Assembly: GCA_027295505.1 (NCBI GenBank)
Contig: JAPUKU010000089.1
Span: 1-48,042, forward strand
From: Acidobacteriota bacterium
GTDB lineage: Bacteria; Acidobacteriota; Polarisedimenticolia; JAPUKU01
Direction of reading: 5' to 3'
Length of the DNA: 48,042 nt
The translations under genes were made by a program, and so were the position numbers. Below are positions 27,517 through 35,270 of this stretch, piece after piece (within the stretch, counting starts at the first letter, position 1; each line of letters opens with the position of its first letter). Below the pieces are notes generated by a model, which worked only from the letters and a program-made list of their open reading frames with translations, had not been told where the DNA came from and searched no databases.

Positions 27517-28400
27517 GCTGCACGCTCCAGGACTCGCAGTCGCGCGCTCCGGGCGCGTGGGTTCTGCTCCACCTCACGGTCTCCGGCCTTGATCACCTTG
27601 CGAGTGATGCGCACGTGGCCGCCGTCGTTCTCGAGATTGCGGAAGCAGGTCTTGACAAGACGATCTTCCAACGAGTGAAACGAAATGATCGCGAGGCGCC
27701 CACCGGGAGCCAGTGTCGTGGGCGCGTCCTCCAGGAAGCGTTCCAGGCTCTCGAGCTCCCGGTTGACAGCGATGCGCAGCGCCTGGAACATGCGGGTTGC
27801 CGGATGGCCGGCGTGCCGCCGCCGGGGCACGACGCGTTCCGCCAGGCGGGCGAGGGCAGAGGTGGTGCGCAGGGGATCCGCCCGGCGTTGCTGCACGATG
27901 CGGCGGGCCAGTCGGCGCGATGCCCTCTCCTCACCGTAGCGCCAGATCAGATCGGCGATCTCGGATTCGGAGAGCTGCCCGAGGAGATCTGCCGCGGAGG
28001 ATCCGTGGCTCCGGTCATAGCGCATGTCGAGCGGACCCTCCATGGAGAAAGCAAAACCGCGCTCCGGATCGGCAAGCTGCAGCGAGGACATTCCCAGATC
28101 CACCACGATGCCGTCCACCGGCACGAGCTTCTCTTCCACCAGAAGCGACTTCACCTCCGCGAAGTCGGCGCAACGCAGTCTCAGGGCGCTGCCGTGGCCG
28201 GAGAGATTGCGGCTCACCCTCTCCACGGCCTCCGGGTCTCGATCGATCCCCAGCAATATTCCGTCCGGTTGGATTTGCTCCAGGAGCATTCGAGCGTGTC
28301 CGCCGCCGCCGAGTGTGCCATCCACGAAGCGCGCCCCGGGCCGGGGGCGCAGGAGCTCCAGCAGCTCGAGGGGCAGGACGGGGACATGGGTAGCATCCAA
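27513..28400 (-). CDS. rsmH: RsmH (MraW), 16S rRNA m4C1402 methyltransferase
   Basis: S-adenosylmethionine-dependent enzyme that methylates N4 of C1402 in 16S rRNA. It shows HVPVLPLELLELL, the SAM loop VDGTLGGGGHARMLLE, GIDRDPEAV, VDLGMSSLQL, DPERGFAFSMEGPLDMRYD and FQALRIAVNRELESL. The open frame runs far upstream inside mraZ, but no ATG or GTG in that frame falls near the conserved start. I place the start at TTG 28400, eight bases after the mraZ stop codon and preceded by TGAGGA with a four-base spacer. This gives MDATHVPVLP and 295 residues, near the usual length. Confidence 0.93.
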   Translation of the reverse strand: MDATHVPVLPLELLELLRPRPGARFVDGTLGGGGHARMLLEQIQPDGILLGIDRDPEAVERVSRNLSGHGSALRLRCADFAEVKSLLVEEKLVPVDGIVVDLGMSSLQLADPERGFAFSMEGPLDMRYDRSHGSSAADLLGQLSESEIADLIWRYGEERASRRLARRIVQQRRADPLRTTSALARLAERVVPRRRHAGHPATRMFQALRIAVNRELESLERFLEDAPTTLAPGGRLAIISFHSLEDRLVKTCFRNLENDGGHVRITRKVIKAGDREVEQNPRARSARLRVLERAA

Positions 28401-28407
28401 ACTGTCC

Positions 28408-28848
28408 TCACAGGTCCAGGGAGGAGAGGACCTTCTGATCCACCTCCGTGAACGGATCACTCTTGAGCTTGGACTCGAATCGGGAGTGGCTCCATACGTC
28501 GAGGTAACTCTGCTGGCCGAGGACCACGACCTCGCCGTTGATTTCGGCCCGTTCCCGAAGCATCGGCTGCACGAGCACTCGCCCCTGCCGATCCATACGA
28601 GCCATCTGGCCGAAATAGTTGACCGAATCCAAGAATCGACCGATCGCCGGTTCCATGCTCGGTAGCCTCGCCAGCTTCTTCTCGATCTCAATCCAGACCG
28701 GCAGGGGGTAGAGGCGCACGAATTCTCCCCTCAGGCTGGTGACAAAAAGGTCGGGGCCGTATCGTTCTTCGAGGATAGGGCGGAACGTCCTGGGTATCTT
28801 GAGGCGGCCCTTCTCGTCGATCCTGGCAAGTGAGCTTCCGCGCAGCAT
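28408..28848 (-). CDS. mraZ: MraZ, dcw-cluster transcriptional regulator
   Basis: DNA-binding protein with two tandem AbrB-like SpoVT swapped-hairpin halves, which assembles into rings and represses its own operon in E. coli. The 146 residues show both halves: RGSSLARIDEKGRLKIP followed by DLFVTSL, and FGQMARMDRQGRVLVQP followed by VVVLGQ and DVW. It is the first gene of the dcw run, with a promoter and matching repeat operator directly upstream. I see no Shine-Dalgarno sequence before the ATG (the preceding bases are pyrimidine-rich), which is unusual for this window. The start agrees with the family's M-x-RGSS opening. Confidence 0.97.
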   Translation of the reverse strand: MLRGSSLARIDEKGRLKIPRTFRPILEERYGPDLFVTSLRGEFVRLYPLPVWIEIEKKLARLPSMEPAIGRFLDSVNYFGQMARMDRQGRVLVQPMLRERAEINGEVVVLGQQSYLDVWSHSRFESKLKSDPFTEVDQKVLSSLDL

Positions 28849-28917
28849 CTACAGGGGGTTAGTGGGTGGCTGGGGAAAGCCAGGAGGGACCTTCAGGAAA
28901 GTAGAGGCCGGGATTAG

Positions 28918-28952
28918 AGCACCCCGTTCCACTCCTATCCACTTTACTCCAC
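28918..28952 (-). promoter_or_regulatory. MraZ operator: 10-bp-spaced AGTGGA repeats
   Basis: Reading the minus strand, GTGGA occurs at 28952-28948, 28942-28938 and 28932-28928, each extended to AGTGGA, exactly ten bases apart. A degenerate fourth unit GTGCT sits at 28922-28918 in the same phase. MraZ of other bacteria binds short direct repeats of the GTGG/TGGG type with five-base spacers, the same architecture. The first repeat begins about where transcription from the upstream TTGACA/TAGACT promoter should start, so MraZ binding would block initiation. Confidence 0.85.
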
Positions 28953-28959
28953 TCGCGAG

Positions 28960-28989
28960 AGTCTACGAATCCAGCCCTGTGTGTGTCAA
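28960..28989 (-). promoter_or_regulatory. Promoter of the dcw cluster (PmraZ)
   Basis: On the minus strand a perfect TTGACA (28989-28984) is followed after 18 bp by TAGACT (28965-28960). Initiation would fall near 28953, immediately before the AGTGGA repeats, leaving a leader of roughly 105 bases to the mraZ ATG. The fit of promoter, operator and gene makes this the best supported promoter in the window. Confidence 0.7.
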
Positions 28990-29082
28990 GGGAAATCTAA
29001 GCGGGATAAGGGTTTCGGGCCGATCAAGTTCGGGTGGAGGTCGTCGGCCCGGACACTACAGGTAGCTATCTGGATCTCGAGT

Positions 29083-29133
29083 CACCCCCAAAAGTTGGGG
29101 ACAGCAGTGTTTTATATCTAGAAGTCACATTTT
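29083..29133. repeat. Hairpin element downstream of cysH, resembling a REP-type sequence
   Basis: CCCCAA (29086-29091) and TTGGGG (29095-29100) form a perfect stem with a three-base loop, flanked by GGACAGC and, further on, an AT-rich stretch and CTAGAAGTCAC. It lies between cysH and the dcw promoter. Either it acts in cysH termination, although no T-run follows on the minus strand, or it is a copy of a dispersed palindromic element of the kind mobilised by IS200-like REP transposases. I noticed no second copy in the window. Confidence 0.3.
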
Positions 29134-29868
29134 TGTCGTCTCATTCGACGGAACCGTGGCGTGCAGGCCGCACTCCTTCTGCCCGGCGCCCAGCTCCCAC
29201 CACCAGCGCCCGGCGCGAGGATCCTCACCCGGCTTCACCGGCCGGGTGCAGGGCTCGCAGCCGATGCTGGGAAAACCGCGATCGTGGAGCAAGTTGTAAG
29301 GCACGTCGTGCACACGGATGTAATCCCACACCTGATCCGAGGACCAATCCGCAATCGGATTAACCTTGATGATGCCGCCGAACCCCTCGTCGACTCCGAC
29401 CTTGTGCACATCAGCGCGGGTTGCAGCCTGGTCCCGGCGCAGGCCGGTGATCCAGGCCTGGAGCGTCGAGAGGATGCGCTTCAGCGGTTTGACCTTGCGA
29501 ACTCCGCAGCACATCTTGCGCTTGTCGACGCTGTCATAGAACAGATTCAATCCGTGCTCACGAACCATTTCCTCGACCGCGTCTGCTTGCGGCGTCATGC
29601 GCTCAACCTTGAGGTTGTACTTCTGTTCCGCGCGGTGCAGCAAGTCGTATGTCTCGGTGTGCAGGCGCTGTGTGTCCAGAGAGAACACACGGGCCTCGGG
29701 GTTCAGCTTGCGAATCATGTCGAGAACCACCATGTCCTCGGCCCCGAACGAGCTGGCGAGCGCGATGTTGGGGTGGAAGCGTTCGAAGGCCCACTTCAGA
29801 ACCTCTTCGGCTCCGGCCTTGTTGAGTTCCGTGTACGATCCATTGTCGACTGTTGTTTCGTTCTTCAT
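29125..29868 (-). CDS. cysH: CysH, assimilatory APS/PAPS reductase of the iron-sulfur type
   Basis: Reduces adenylylsulfate (or its 3'-phospho form) to sulfite using thioredoxin. The PAPS-reductase fold is seen in ALASSFGAEDMVVLDM (residues 37-52) and FSLDTQRLH. The four cysteines that bind the 4Fe-4S cluster are C120/C121 (KMCCGVRK) and C204/C207 (GCEPCTRP), which marks the APS-preferring type. C233 in KECGLH is the catalytic cysteine. The frame is open to 30018, but the upstream stretch overlaps the permease gene in another frame. The ATG at 29868 has an AAGGGA site upstream and gives 247 residues. It follows the permease by 40 bases, in an operon with a complete ABC importer. Confidence 0.95.
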   Translation of the reverse strand: MKNETTVDNGSYTELNKAGAEEVLKWAFERFHPNIALASSFGAEDMVVLDMIRKLNPEARVFSLDTQRLHTETYDLLHRAEQKYNLKVERMTPQADAVEEMVREHGLNLFYDSVDKRKMCCGVRKVKPLKRILSTLQAWITGLRRDQAATRADVHKVGVDEGFGGIIKVNPIADWSSDQVWDYIRVHDVPYNLLHDRGFPSIGCEPCTRPVKPGEDPRAGRWWWELGAGQKECGLHATVPSNETTKM

Positions 29869-29908
29869 CTCCTGTCCCTTGCCCTCTCTGTTGTCTCGCA
29901 AGAACGGT

Positions 29909-30703
29909 TCATGATCGCGCCGGGGCCGTCTCCGCAACGGAGGACAGCGACTTCTGCAGGCCCCAGCGCACGCGCAGGTGGCGTTCGAGCGGTGCGAACA
30001 CGCCCATTTCCACGGCAATACCGATAATCAATATGACCAGCACCACGGCCAGCACCTGGCTCATGTCGTTGAGCTCGCGGCCCACGCTCAACAGGTGTCC
30101 CAGGCCGAGGTTGACGAACAGCAACTCCGCGGCCATGAGGCTGCGCCACGCAAACGACCAGCCCTGCTTCAGGCCCGAAAGTATGGAGGGCAGCGCCGCA
30201 GGAAGGACCACCTCCCAGAGCAGGACGTACCCGTGGGCTCCCATATTGAGCCCCGCGCGCAGGTAAAGCGGCGGCACATTCTTCACGCCGGCAACGGTGC
30301 TGTTGACCACGGAGAAAAAAGTCCCCATGCCGACGATGAACAGGATCGAAAACTCGCTCAATCCGAACCACAAAATGGCCAGGGGAAACCAGCAGATGCT
30401 CGGAAGGGTTTGCATCCCAAGCATCAGAGAGCCGATCGTGTCATCCAGCCGGGGGTGCCGGGCGATGGTGATTCCGAAGGCGATGCCGGCCAGAGCCGTC
30501 AGACCGAAACCCAGCAGAGTGCGGCGCAGGCTGACGCCGATAGCCAGCGGCAGTTCCCCGCTGGCCAGTCCGTCAGCCAGTGTGCGGCCGACTTGGAGCG
30601 GCGACGGAAGCAGGTAATCAGGCCACAGATGCAGGCGGACCAGAAACTCCCAGAAGGCGAGCGCTCCCAGAAAGAGCAGCCCTTGCCGCAGCGGTCTACT
30701 CAT
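29909..30703 (-). CDS. ABC transporter permease, SsuC/TauC/NrtB type
   Basis: The 264-residue inner-membrane protein has about six hydrophobic helices and the family's coupling-loop EAA-type motif (RAGLNMGAHGYVLLWEVVLPAALP). The end, LERHLRVRWG, is typical of SsuC/TauC/NrtB permeases. It overlaps the ATPase gene by eight bases and is followed by cysH. Substrate cannot be told from the permease; the link to cysH favours an oxidised sulfur compound (sulfonate or sulfate) over nitrate. Confidence 0.9.
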   Translation of the reverse strand: MSRPLRQGLLFLGALAFWEFLVRLHLWPDYLLPSPLQVGRTLADGLASGELPLAIGVSLRRTLLGFGLTALAGIAFGITIARHPRLDDTIGSLMLGMQTLPSICWFPLAILWFGLSEFSILFIVGMGTFFSVVNSTVAGVKNVPPLYLRAGLNMGAHGYVLLWEVVLPAALPSILSGLKQGWSFAWRSLMAAELLFVNLGLGHLLSVGRELNDMSQVLAVVLVILIIGIAVEMGVFAPLERHLRVRWGLQKSLSSVAETAPARS

Positions 30704-31514
30704 TCTTCAGTTCCTCCTTCATCGCGGTCGCGACCTCTCCGCGCAATTCTTCCATGATCGATCGAGCGATCTCGATTAGCCCTGGATCCTCGATATGCCT
30801 GGGCCGGGGAAGATCGACCTTAAACTCCTTCTTGATCCGTCCTGGGTGGGCCGTCATGACGATCACGCGGTGGCCGAGCGTCGCCGCTTCGCGCACGTTA
30901 TGGGTCACGAACAAAATCGTCTTGCGCGTCTTGTCCCAGATCTCCTGCAGCTCGAGGTGGAGGTAGTCGCGCATCTGTGCATCGAGCGCCGTGAACGGTT
31001 CGTCCATGAGCAGGATGTCGGGGTTGAGCGCCAGCGATCGTGCCAGGGCGACACGCTGTTTCATGCCTCCGGAGAGCTCATGCACGAGCGAGTCCATGAA
31101 CTTATCCAGGTGGACCATTTGCATGAAGCGCTCTGCCACCTCCCGTCGATCCTTCTTGAGAACGCCGCGCACCTTGAGACCAAATTCCACGTTTCCCCGG
31201 GCGGTGAGCCAGGGGAACAGGCCCAGATCCTGGAAAACCACGACGCGATCCGGCCCCGGCGAGCGCACAGGATGCCCGTGGACGAGGATCTCTCCCTGGC
31301 GAGGGCGCTCAAAGCCGGCGATCAGGTTCAGCAGGCTCGACTTGCCGCAGCCGGAGGGTCCGACGATGCACACGATCTCCCCGTCGAGAATTTCCAGGTT
31401 GATGTCACGCACCGCCTCCACCTGTCTTCCGGCGTTGGTGTAGGCGTGGGACAAACCGCGGATCCTCACGCGACAGGGATCAATGCCTGGATAGTTCATG
31501 TCGATCGATGCCAC
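30696..31514 (-). CDS. ABC transporter ATP-binding protein, SsuB/TauB/NrtD type
   Basis: The 272-residue ATPase shows Walker A (GPSGCGKSS), the Q loop (VVFQDLGLFPWLT), the signature LSGGMKQRVALARSLA, Walker B (ILLMDEPFTALD) and the switch histidine (FVTHNVREA), all typical of the nitrate/sulfonate/taurine family. The longest frame begins with GTG at 31514, overlapping the TAG stop of the binding-protein gene by one base (TAGTG). An ATG at 31499 is an alternative; neither has a clear ribosome binding site. Powers the permease encoded next. Confidence 0.93.
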   Translation of the reverse strand: MASIDMNYPGIDPCRVRIRGLSHAYTNAGRQVEAVRDINLEILDGEIVCIVGPSGCGKSSLLNLIAGFERPRQGEILVHGHPVRSPGPDRVVVFQDLGLFPWLTARGNVEFGLKVRGVLKKDRREVAERFMQMVHLDKFMDSLVHELSGGMKQRVALARSLALNPDILLMDEPFTALDAQMRDYLHLELQEIWDKTRKTILFVTHNVREAATLGHRVIVMTAHPGRIKKEFKVDLPRPRHIEDPGLIEIARSIMEELRGEVATAMKEELKNE

Positions 31515-32545
31515 TAGGGCGCCCCGTCCGGTGCCACCGTTCCCTCAGCAAGGACGTCGTGGAGGAGGCCCAGCTCCATGATGTGTGTGACTTCCACGCG
31601 GCGGCTCCCGAGGAAACCGAGACGCTGCGCGCGCTCGGCTGCTTCTAGGAGGGTGTCCTCGAGCGGATCATAGGTCACCTCCAGTTTCGTGAAAGCCTCT
31701 TCGAGAATCTCGACTGGCAACGGTTGGCCGAGCAGTCGCGCCAGCTCCTGATTAATATGGGCCTGCGCCTCATGGGGATGGGCCACGATCCACCGGGTCA
31801 CATCGACGTGGGCGCGCAGGAACCGTTTCACGACGTCGGGGCGCTCGCCGAGCAGGGCCTGGCTGACCACGAGCACCGCGCTCGCAAAGTGCCCGCCGGG
31901 CCACAGGTCGCGTTCATCGATGAGCCGGCGGCCCCCGGCTTCGTGTACCAGCCGTGTCGCCCAGGGCTCGGGAACCCAGGCCCCATGCACATCCCCTCGC
32001 CGCATCAGGTTGAGGATCTCGGGATTGGCCATCGGAACCACGCGCACCTGGCCGCCCCTCTCACGGGGTTTCAGTCCGTTCTCCCGAAGAAATGTGCGCA
32101 GCGAAATGTCCTGCGTGTTGCCGATAGCCGGTGTGGCAAGGGTGGTGCCGGAAAGATCGCCGGCGTTCATGATGCCGGAATCTTTTCTGACCACGAGCGC
32201 TGCGCCGCCGCTCGCCACACCGGCAATCACCCGGAGCGCGCGTCCGCCGGATCGGGCGAAGGCATTGATGGCTGGACCGCTGCCCACGTAGACGAGATCT
32301 AGGTCGCCCGCAAACAGGGCCTCGATGGCGTGGGGCCCGGCGTTGAGCGGCCGCGGCACCACGCGCAGAGGTTCGAGAGCCCGCTGGAAGTCGCCGCGGG
32401 AGAATCCGACGAGGGCCTGAGCATGTGTCAGGTTGGGAAAGAAACCGACCCGGATCTCGCCCTCCGCGAGCCCTCGTCCACGCACGCAACCCGGTGCGGC
32501 CAGGCTCGCAGCCATCAGCAGAGGGATGAAGATATACCGCGCCAT
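31514..32545 (-). CDS. ABC transporter substrate-binding lipoprotein, SsuA/NMT1-like
   Basis: Periplasmic binding protein of the nitrate/sulfonate/taurine family. After ATG 32545 the sequence is a signal peptide (MARYIFIPLLMAASLAAPGC) with a probable lipidation cysteine at residue 20. It continues IRVGFFPNLTHAQAL, GDLDLVYVGSGPAINAF and GTTLATPAIGNTQDISLRTFL, the typical pattern of this fold. The open frame reaches 32758, but the added N-terminus has no protein-like features and would bury the signal peptide. The mature part is about 324 residues. It heads the operon of binding protein, ATPase, permease and cysH. Confidence 0.88.
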   Translation of the reverse strand: MARYIFIPLLMAASLAAPGCVRGRGLAEGEIRVGFFPNLTHAQALVGFSRGDFQRALEPLRVVPRPLNAGPHAIEALFAGDLDLVYVGSGPAINAFARSGGRALRVIAGVASGGAALVVRKDSGIMNAGDLSGTTLATPAIGNTQDISLRTFLRENGLKPRERGGQVRVVPMANPEILNLMRRGDVHGAWVPEPWATRLVHEAGGRRLIDERDLWPGGHFASAVLVVSQALLGERPDVVKRFLRAHVDVTRWIVAHPHEAQAHINQELARLLGQPLPVEILEEAFTKLEVTYDPLEDTLLEAAERAQRLGFLGSRRVEVTHIMELGLLHDVLAEGTVAPDGAP

Positions 32546-32800
32546 TCGAGGATCGTTTTTTCGGTTTGGGAAGCGAGTGCGCTGCGCGCTACCGGGCCCG
32601 GAGGATCTGGGGGCCGCTACAACAAGCGCAACACATCTCCCGGAGAATGCCGGTCGGCCGGGTACTGAAGCTCCCACAACTGGCAGCCAGGAGCCGCGCC
32701 GCGCAGCAGTCATGGCCGGTATGCGAATACATGTCATCCCGGATGTGTGACTGTGCAATGGTCATGGGGAAAAATTCACTCTGCTTGGAAATTATGAACA
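32546..32800. other. Gap between the YfhO gene and the ABC/cysH operon
   Basis: This 255-bp stretch separates the YfhO stop from the binding-protein start, both minus strand, and should contain the promoter of the sulfur operon. I see no convincing -35/-10 pair, riboswitch or T-tailed terminator in it. Confidence 0.5.
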
Positions 32801-35266
32801 CTATAGCACAAGGGGAGGACTGGAGGTAGGGTTCTCCGCTCGCAGGCGCCCCAGCCCGAACAGGCCGGCAAGAGTCACCAGGGCGGCGAGTGAGAGCACC
32901 AACCCGATCCGCACCGGGAGGGGTCGATAGTTGAACTCCACCTGGTGCCTGCCGGCGGGTACACGCACGCCCCGGAACAGGAAATCGGCCCGCAGCACGG
33001 GCACCTCGGAACCATCCACACGAGCTTCCCAGCCGGGGGAAAACTGATCGGCCAGCACCAGGTAACCCGCTTCGTTGGCGAGCGTGCGGATCTTCAGGTA
33101 CCTGGAGGTCTCCTCGAGAATCTCGACCTGCCCTGCCACGAGATCTGGACTCCTCCCGGGAAGGAACGGTTTCCGGCGGGATGCGTCTGGAGCATCACTC
33201 GTCTCTTGCTCAGTCTCCAGGATGACGACAGTGGTCGGATCATGATCCTGGCTCAACAACAGATCGAGTGCGGTCTCTCCTCCGGAAACAAAGCGGGCCT
33301 CCTTGACCCAGCGCGCAGTGGGCAGCCACATCCGGTTGCGCCACAGCCAGAGATCGGGTCCCGGTAGCTCGAAATGAGCGGCATTCTGTAGCTCCTCTCC
33401 CTGCGCCGGTTCGAAAGCCAGGAGGTAGCGGATTCCCGCCAGCCCGAAGACGCGCGCTCGAACGGCCGGTGGCTCCTTCGCCAGACGATGGGCGAGCGTG
33501 GCGGTGCGCTTGGTGTCAGTTTCGTCGCCGGTCCGGTTCAGGGCGTAGCTGAGTCCGTATGGCATGCCGTACGAAGGATGCAGCGTGTCGCGGAACCAGA
33601 GAGTTCTCGCCAGGTCCGGTTCCGGCAGACTCGCAAGCTGGGTCAGCGGAGGTGAGTTGTCGCGCCAGATTCGAAAACGCCCCGGTTCCGAGCGCAGCCA
33701 ATCCGCCGCGGCCGGCGTGCGGTTCAGCAGGGCCGAGGGTGCCGTGGGGTTGAGCCTCCCGTAAGAAAGCAATGGCTCGGCGATTGCCAGAATGACCAGT
33801 GCGGTGCCGAGAAAGCGATGGCTCTGGCGCAGGCGCGTGCCGAACAAGAGAACTGCACCCACCAGTCCCAGGGCGAAGGCTGATCGCGCCAGGGCATGAG
33901 CGATTCCCAGCCCTGCTTCGAGTGTCAGGCTTCCGCCGGAGCCGAGAGCACCGGACACGCCGGCGGCAAGTGCCAGCGCGCCCGATCCCACGAGGGCGAC
34001 ACGTCCCCAGATGCTGCGCCGCGTTCCCGCCAGCCATGAATCAACGCCGAACGCCGAGAGCAGGCAGATGGCAAACGTTGGAATCAAAAAGAAACGCACC
34101 GGGTAGCGCAACAGGGGAATCGACTGAAGTGAGCTGAGCAGTTCCAGACGGAAGAGTACGTGGCGCCCGAACGCCAGCACCGTGAACCCCAGAGCGCTCC
34201 AGCCCAGAGCGCGAACCAGCATCGCGCGGTTGAGGCCGGCTGGGGATGCCGGTTCATCCGATCTCTCTTGATTACTCCACAGGGCGGCGCCGGCCGCCAG
34301 CAGCGCCACCTTACCGATCCCCAGGGCGAGGATAAACGGTCGGCCGCGATCGAACCACTCCGATCCCCAGAAGGTTTTTGAATCGGAGCTCGCGGGATGT
34401 CCGAAGACACCGGGCACGAGAACCTCTGTGAGGTGAGACGGATGCAGCGACCACTGCAGTGCCCACTGCGGCCGGAAGCCCCAGGCGCGCACCGTCTCGG
34501 GCAGGAACGCTGCGGCCGGAACCAGAGTGGCCGCATTGAGCAGCGTGCCAAGAGTGCCGATCAACACCAGTGCTGACAGCGTTACCGCCACTCGCCGGCG
34601 CCATGTTCCCGCCGCCACGAACGGCAGCAGGGAGGCAAGGGAGGCAAAACTCAGCGCCGCGATGAACGGCTCACCGCCCAGGATCTGCAGACCGAACATC
34701 ATGGCGGCCAGCGCCAGATCACACACCGCCCTGCGCGGAACGAGCCCGCGGAAGCCCGGCTTCGGATCGATCGACATCACCACGCGGGCCGCGAACAGAA
34801 ACAGCAAGGGCAGAGGAGCGGCTGCAGCCAGCAGGTTTGCCAGGTTCCCCAGCGACAGAATGAACCCGGAAAGCTCGAACGCCGCTCCCGCCACCATTGC
34901 GCTTGCGACGGAGGCTCCCAGGCCGCGCGCGCAGGCATACATGCCGCCGCCGCACAGCAGGAAGAGCAGGAAGAGCGAGGCGGCGAACGCGCTGTGGGGC
35001 GGCATCATGAGGTACAGGAACTGGATCGGATGCAGTGCAAGATTCTGGGGGTTCGCCAGGTGTGGCTCGCCGCAGCTGAACAGGGAGGACCACAGTGGCA
35101 GACCGTCGCTCATCCACAACCGGGCGCCTAGCTCCAGGTGCGGGATGTGGTGGCTCAGCAGATCGCGGAAGTAAAAGGCCCCGTCGCTGAGAAGGACGGG
35201 CGCCGTAAGCGCGAGGCTTAAGAGGAAAAAGAAGGAGATGGGAAGGGCGCGGACAGCGCGGCGCAC
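32801..35266 (-). CDS. YfhO family multispanning membrane protein (GT-C-like)
   Basis: Large membrane protein of 821 residues with a dozen or so helices in the first two thirds. After the first helix it carries the acidic FRDLLSHHIP and the conserved LWMSDGLPLWSSLFSCGEPHLANPQ written across residues 50-75. The last third is a soluble beta-rich domain, with a final membrane helix near 790-810. YfhO proteins are GT-C-fold relatives thought to move sugars from lipid carriers; B. subtilis YfhO has been linked to lipoteichoic acid glycosylation. The start is GTG at 35266, four bases after the DUF4388 gene. Function here is unknown; transfer to an envelope polymer is inferred. Confidence 0.82.
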   Translation of the reverse strand: MRRAVRALPISFFFLLSLALTAPVLLSDGAFYFRDLLSHHIPHLELGARLWMSDGLPLWSSLFSCGEPHLANPQNLALHPIQFLYLMMPPHSAFAASLFLLFLLCGGGMYACARGLGASVASAMVAGAAFELSGFILSLGNLANLLAAAAPLPLLFLFAARVVMSIDPKPGFRGLVPRRAVCDLALAAMMFGLQILGGEPFIAALSFASLASLLPFVAAGTWRRRVAVTLSALVLIGTLGTLLNAATLVPAAAFLPETVRAWGFRPQWALQWSLHPSHLTEVLVPGVFGHPASSDSKTFWGSEWFDRGRPFILALGIGKVALLAAGAALWSNQERSDEPASPAGLNRAMLVRALGWSALGFTVLAFGRHVLFRLELLSSLQSIPLLRYPVRFFLIPTFAICLLSAFGVDSWLAGTRRSIWGRVALVGSGALALAAGVSGALGSGGSLTLEAGLGIAHALARSAFALGLVGAVLLFGTRLRQSHRFLGTALVILAIAEPLLSYGRLNPTAPSALLNRTPAAADWLRSEPGRFRIWRDNSPPLTQLASLPEPDLARTLWFRDTLHPSYGMPYGLSYALNRTGDETDTKRTATLAHRLAKEPPAVRARVFGLAGIRYLLAFEPAQGEELQNAAHFELPGPDLWLWRNRMWLPTARWVKEARFVSGGETALDLLLSQDHDPTTVVILETEQETSDAPDASRRKPFLPGRSPDLVAGQVEILEETSRYLKIRTLANEAGYLVLADQFSPGWEARVDGSEVPVLRADFLFRGVRVPAGRHQVEFNYRPLPVRIGLVLSLAALVTLAGLFGLGRLRAENPTSSPPLVL

Positions 35267-35270
35267 GCTT

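Noticed and set aside
28401-28691. 97-residue N-terminal extension of RsmH
   Set aside because: Reads mraZ in another frame, rich in Arg/Ser; conserved RsmH sequence begins at the TTG at 28400.
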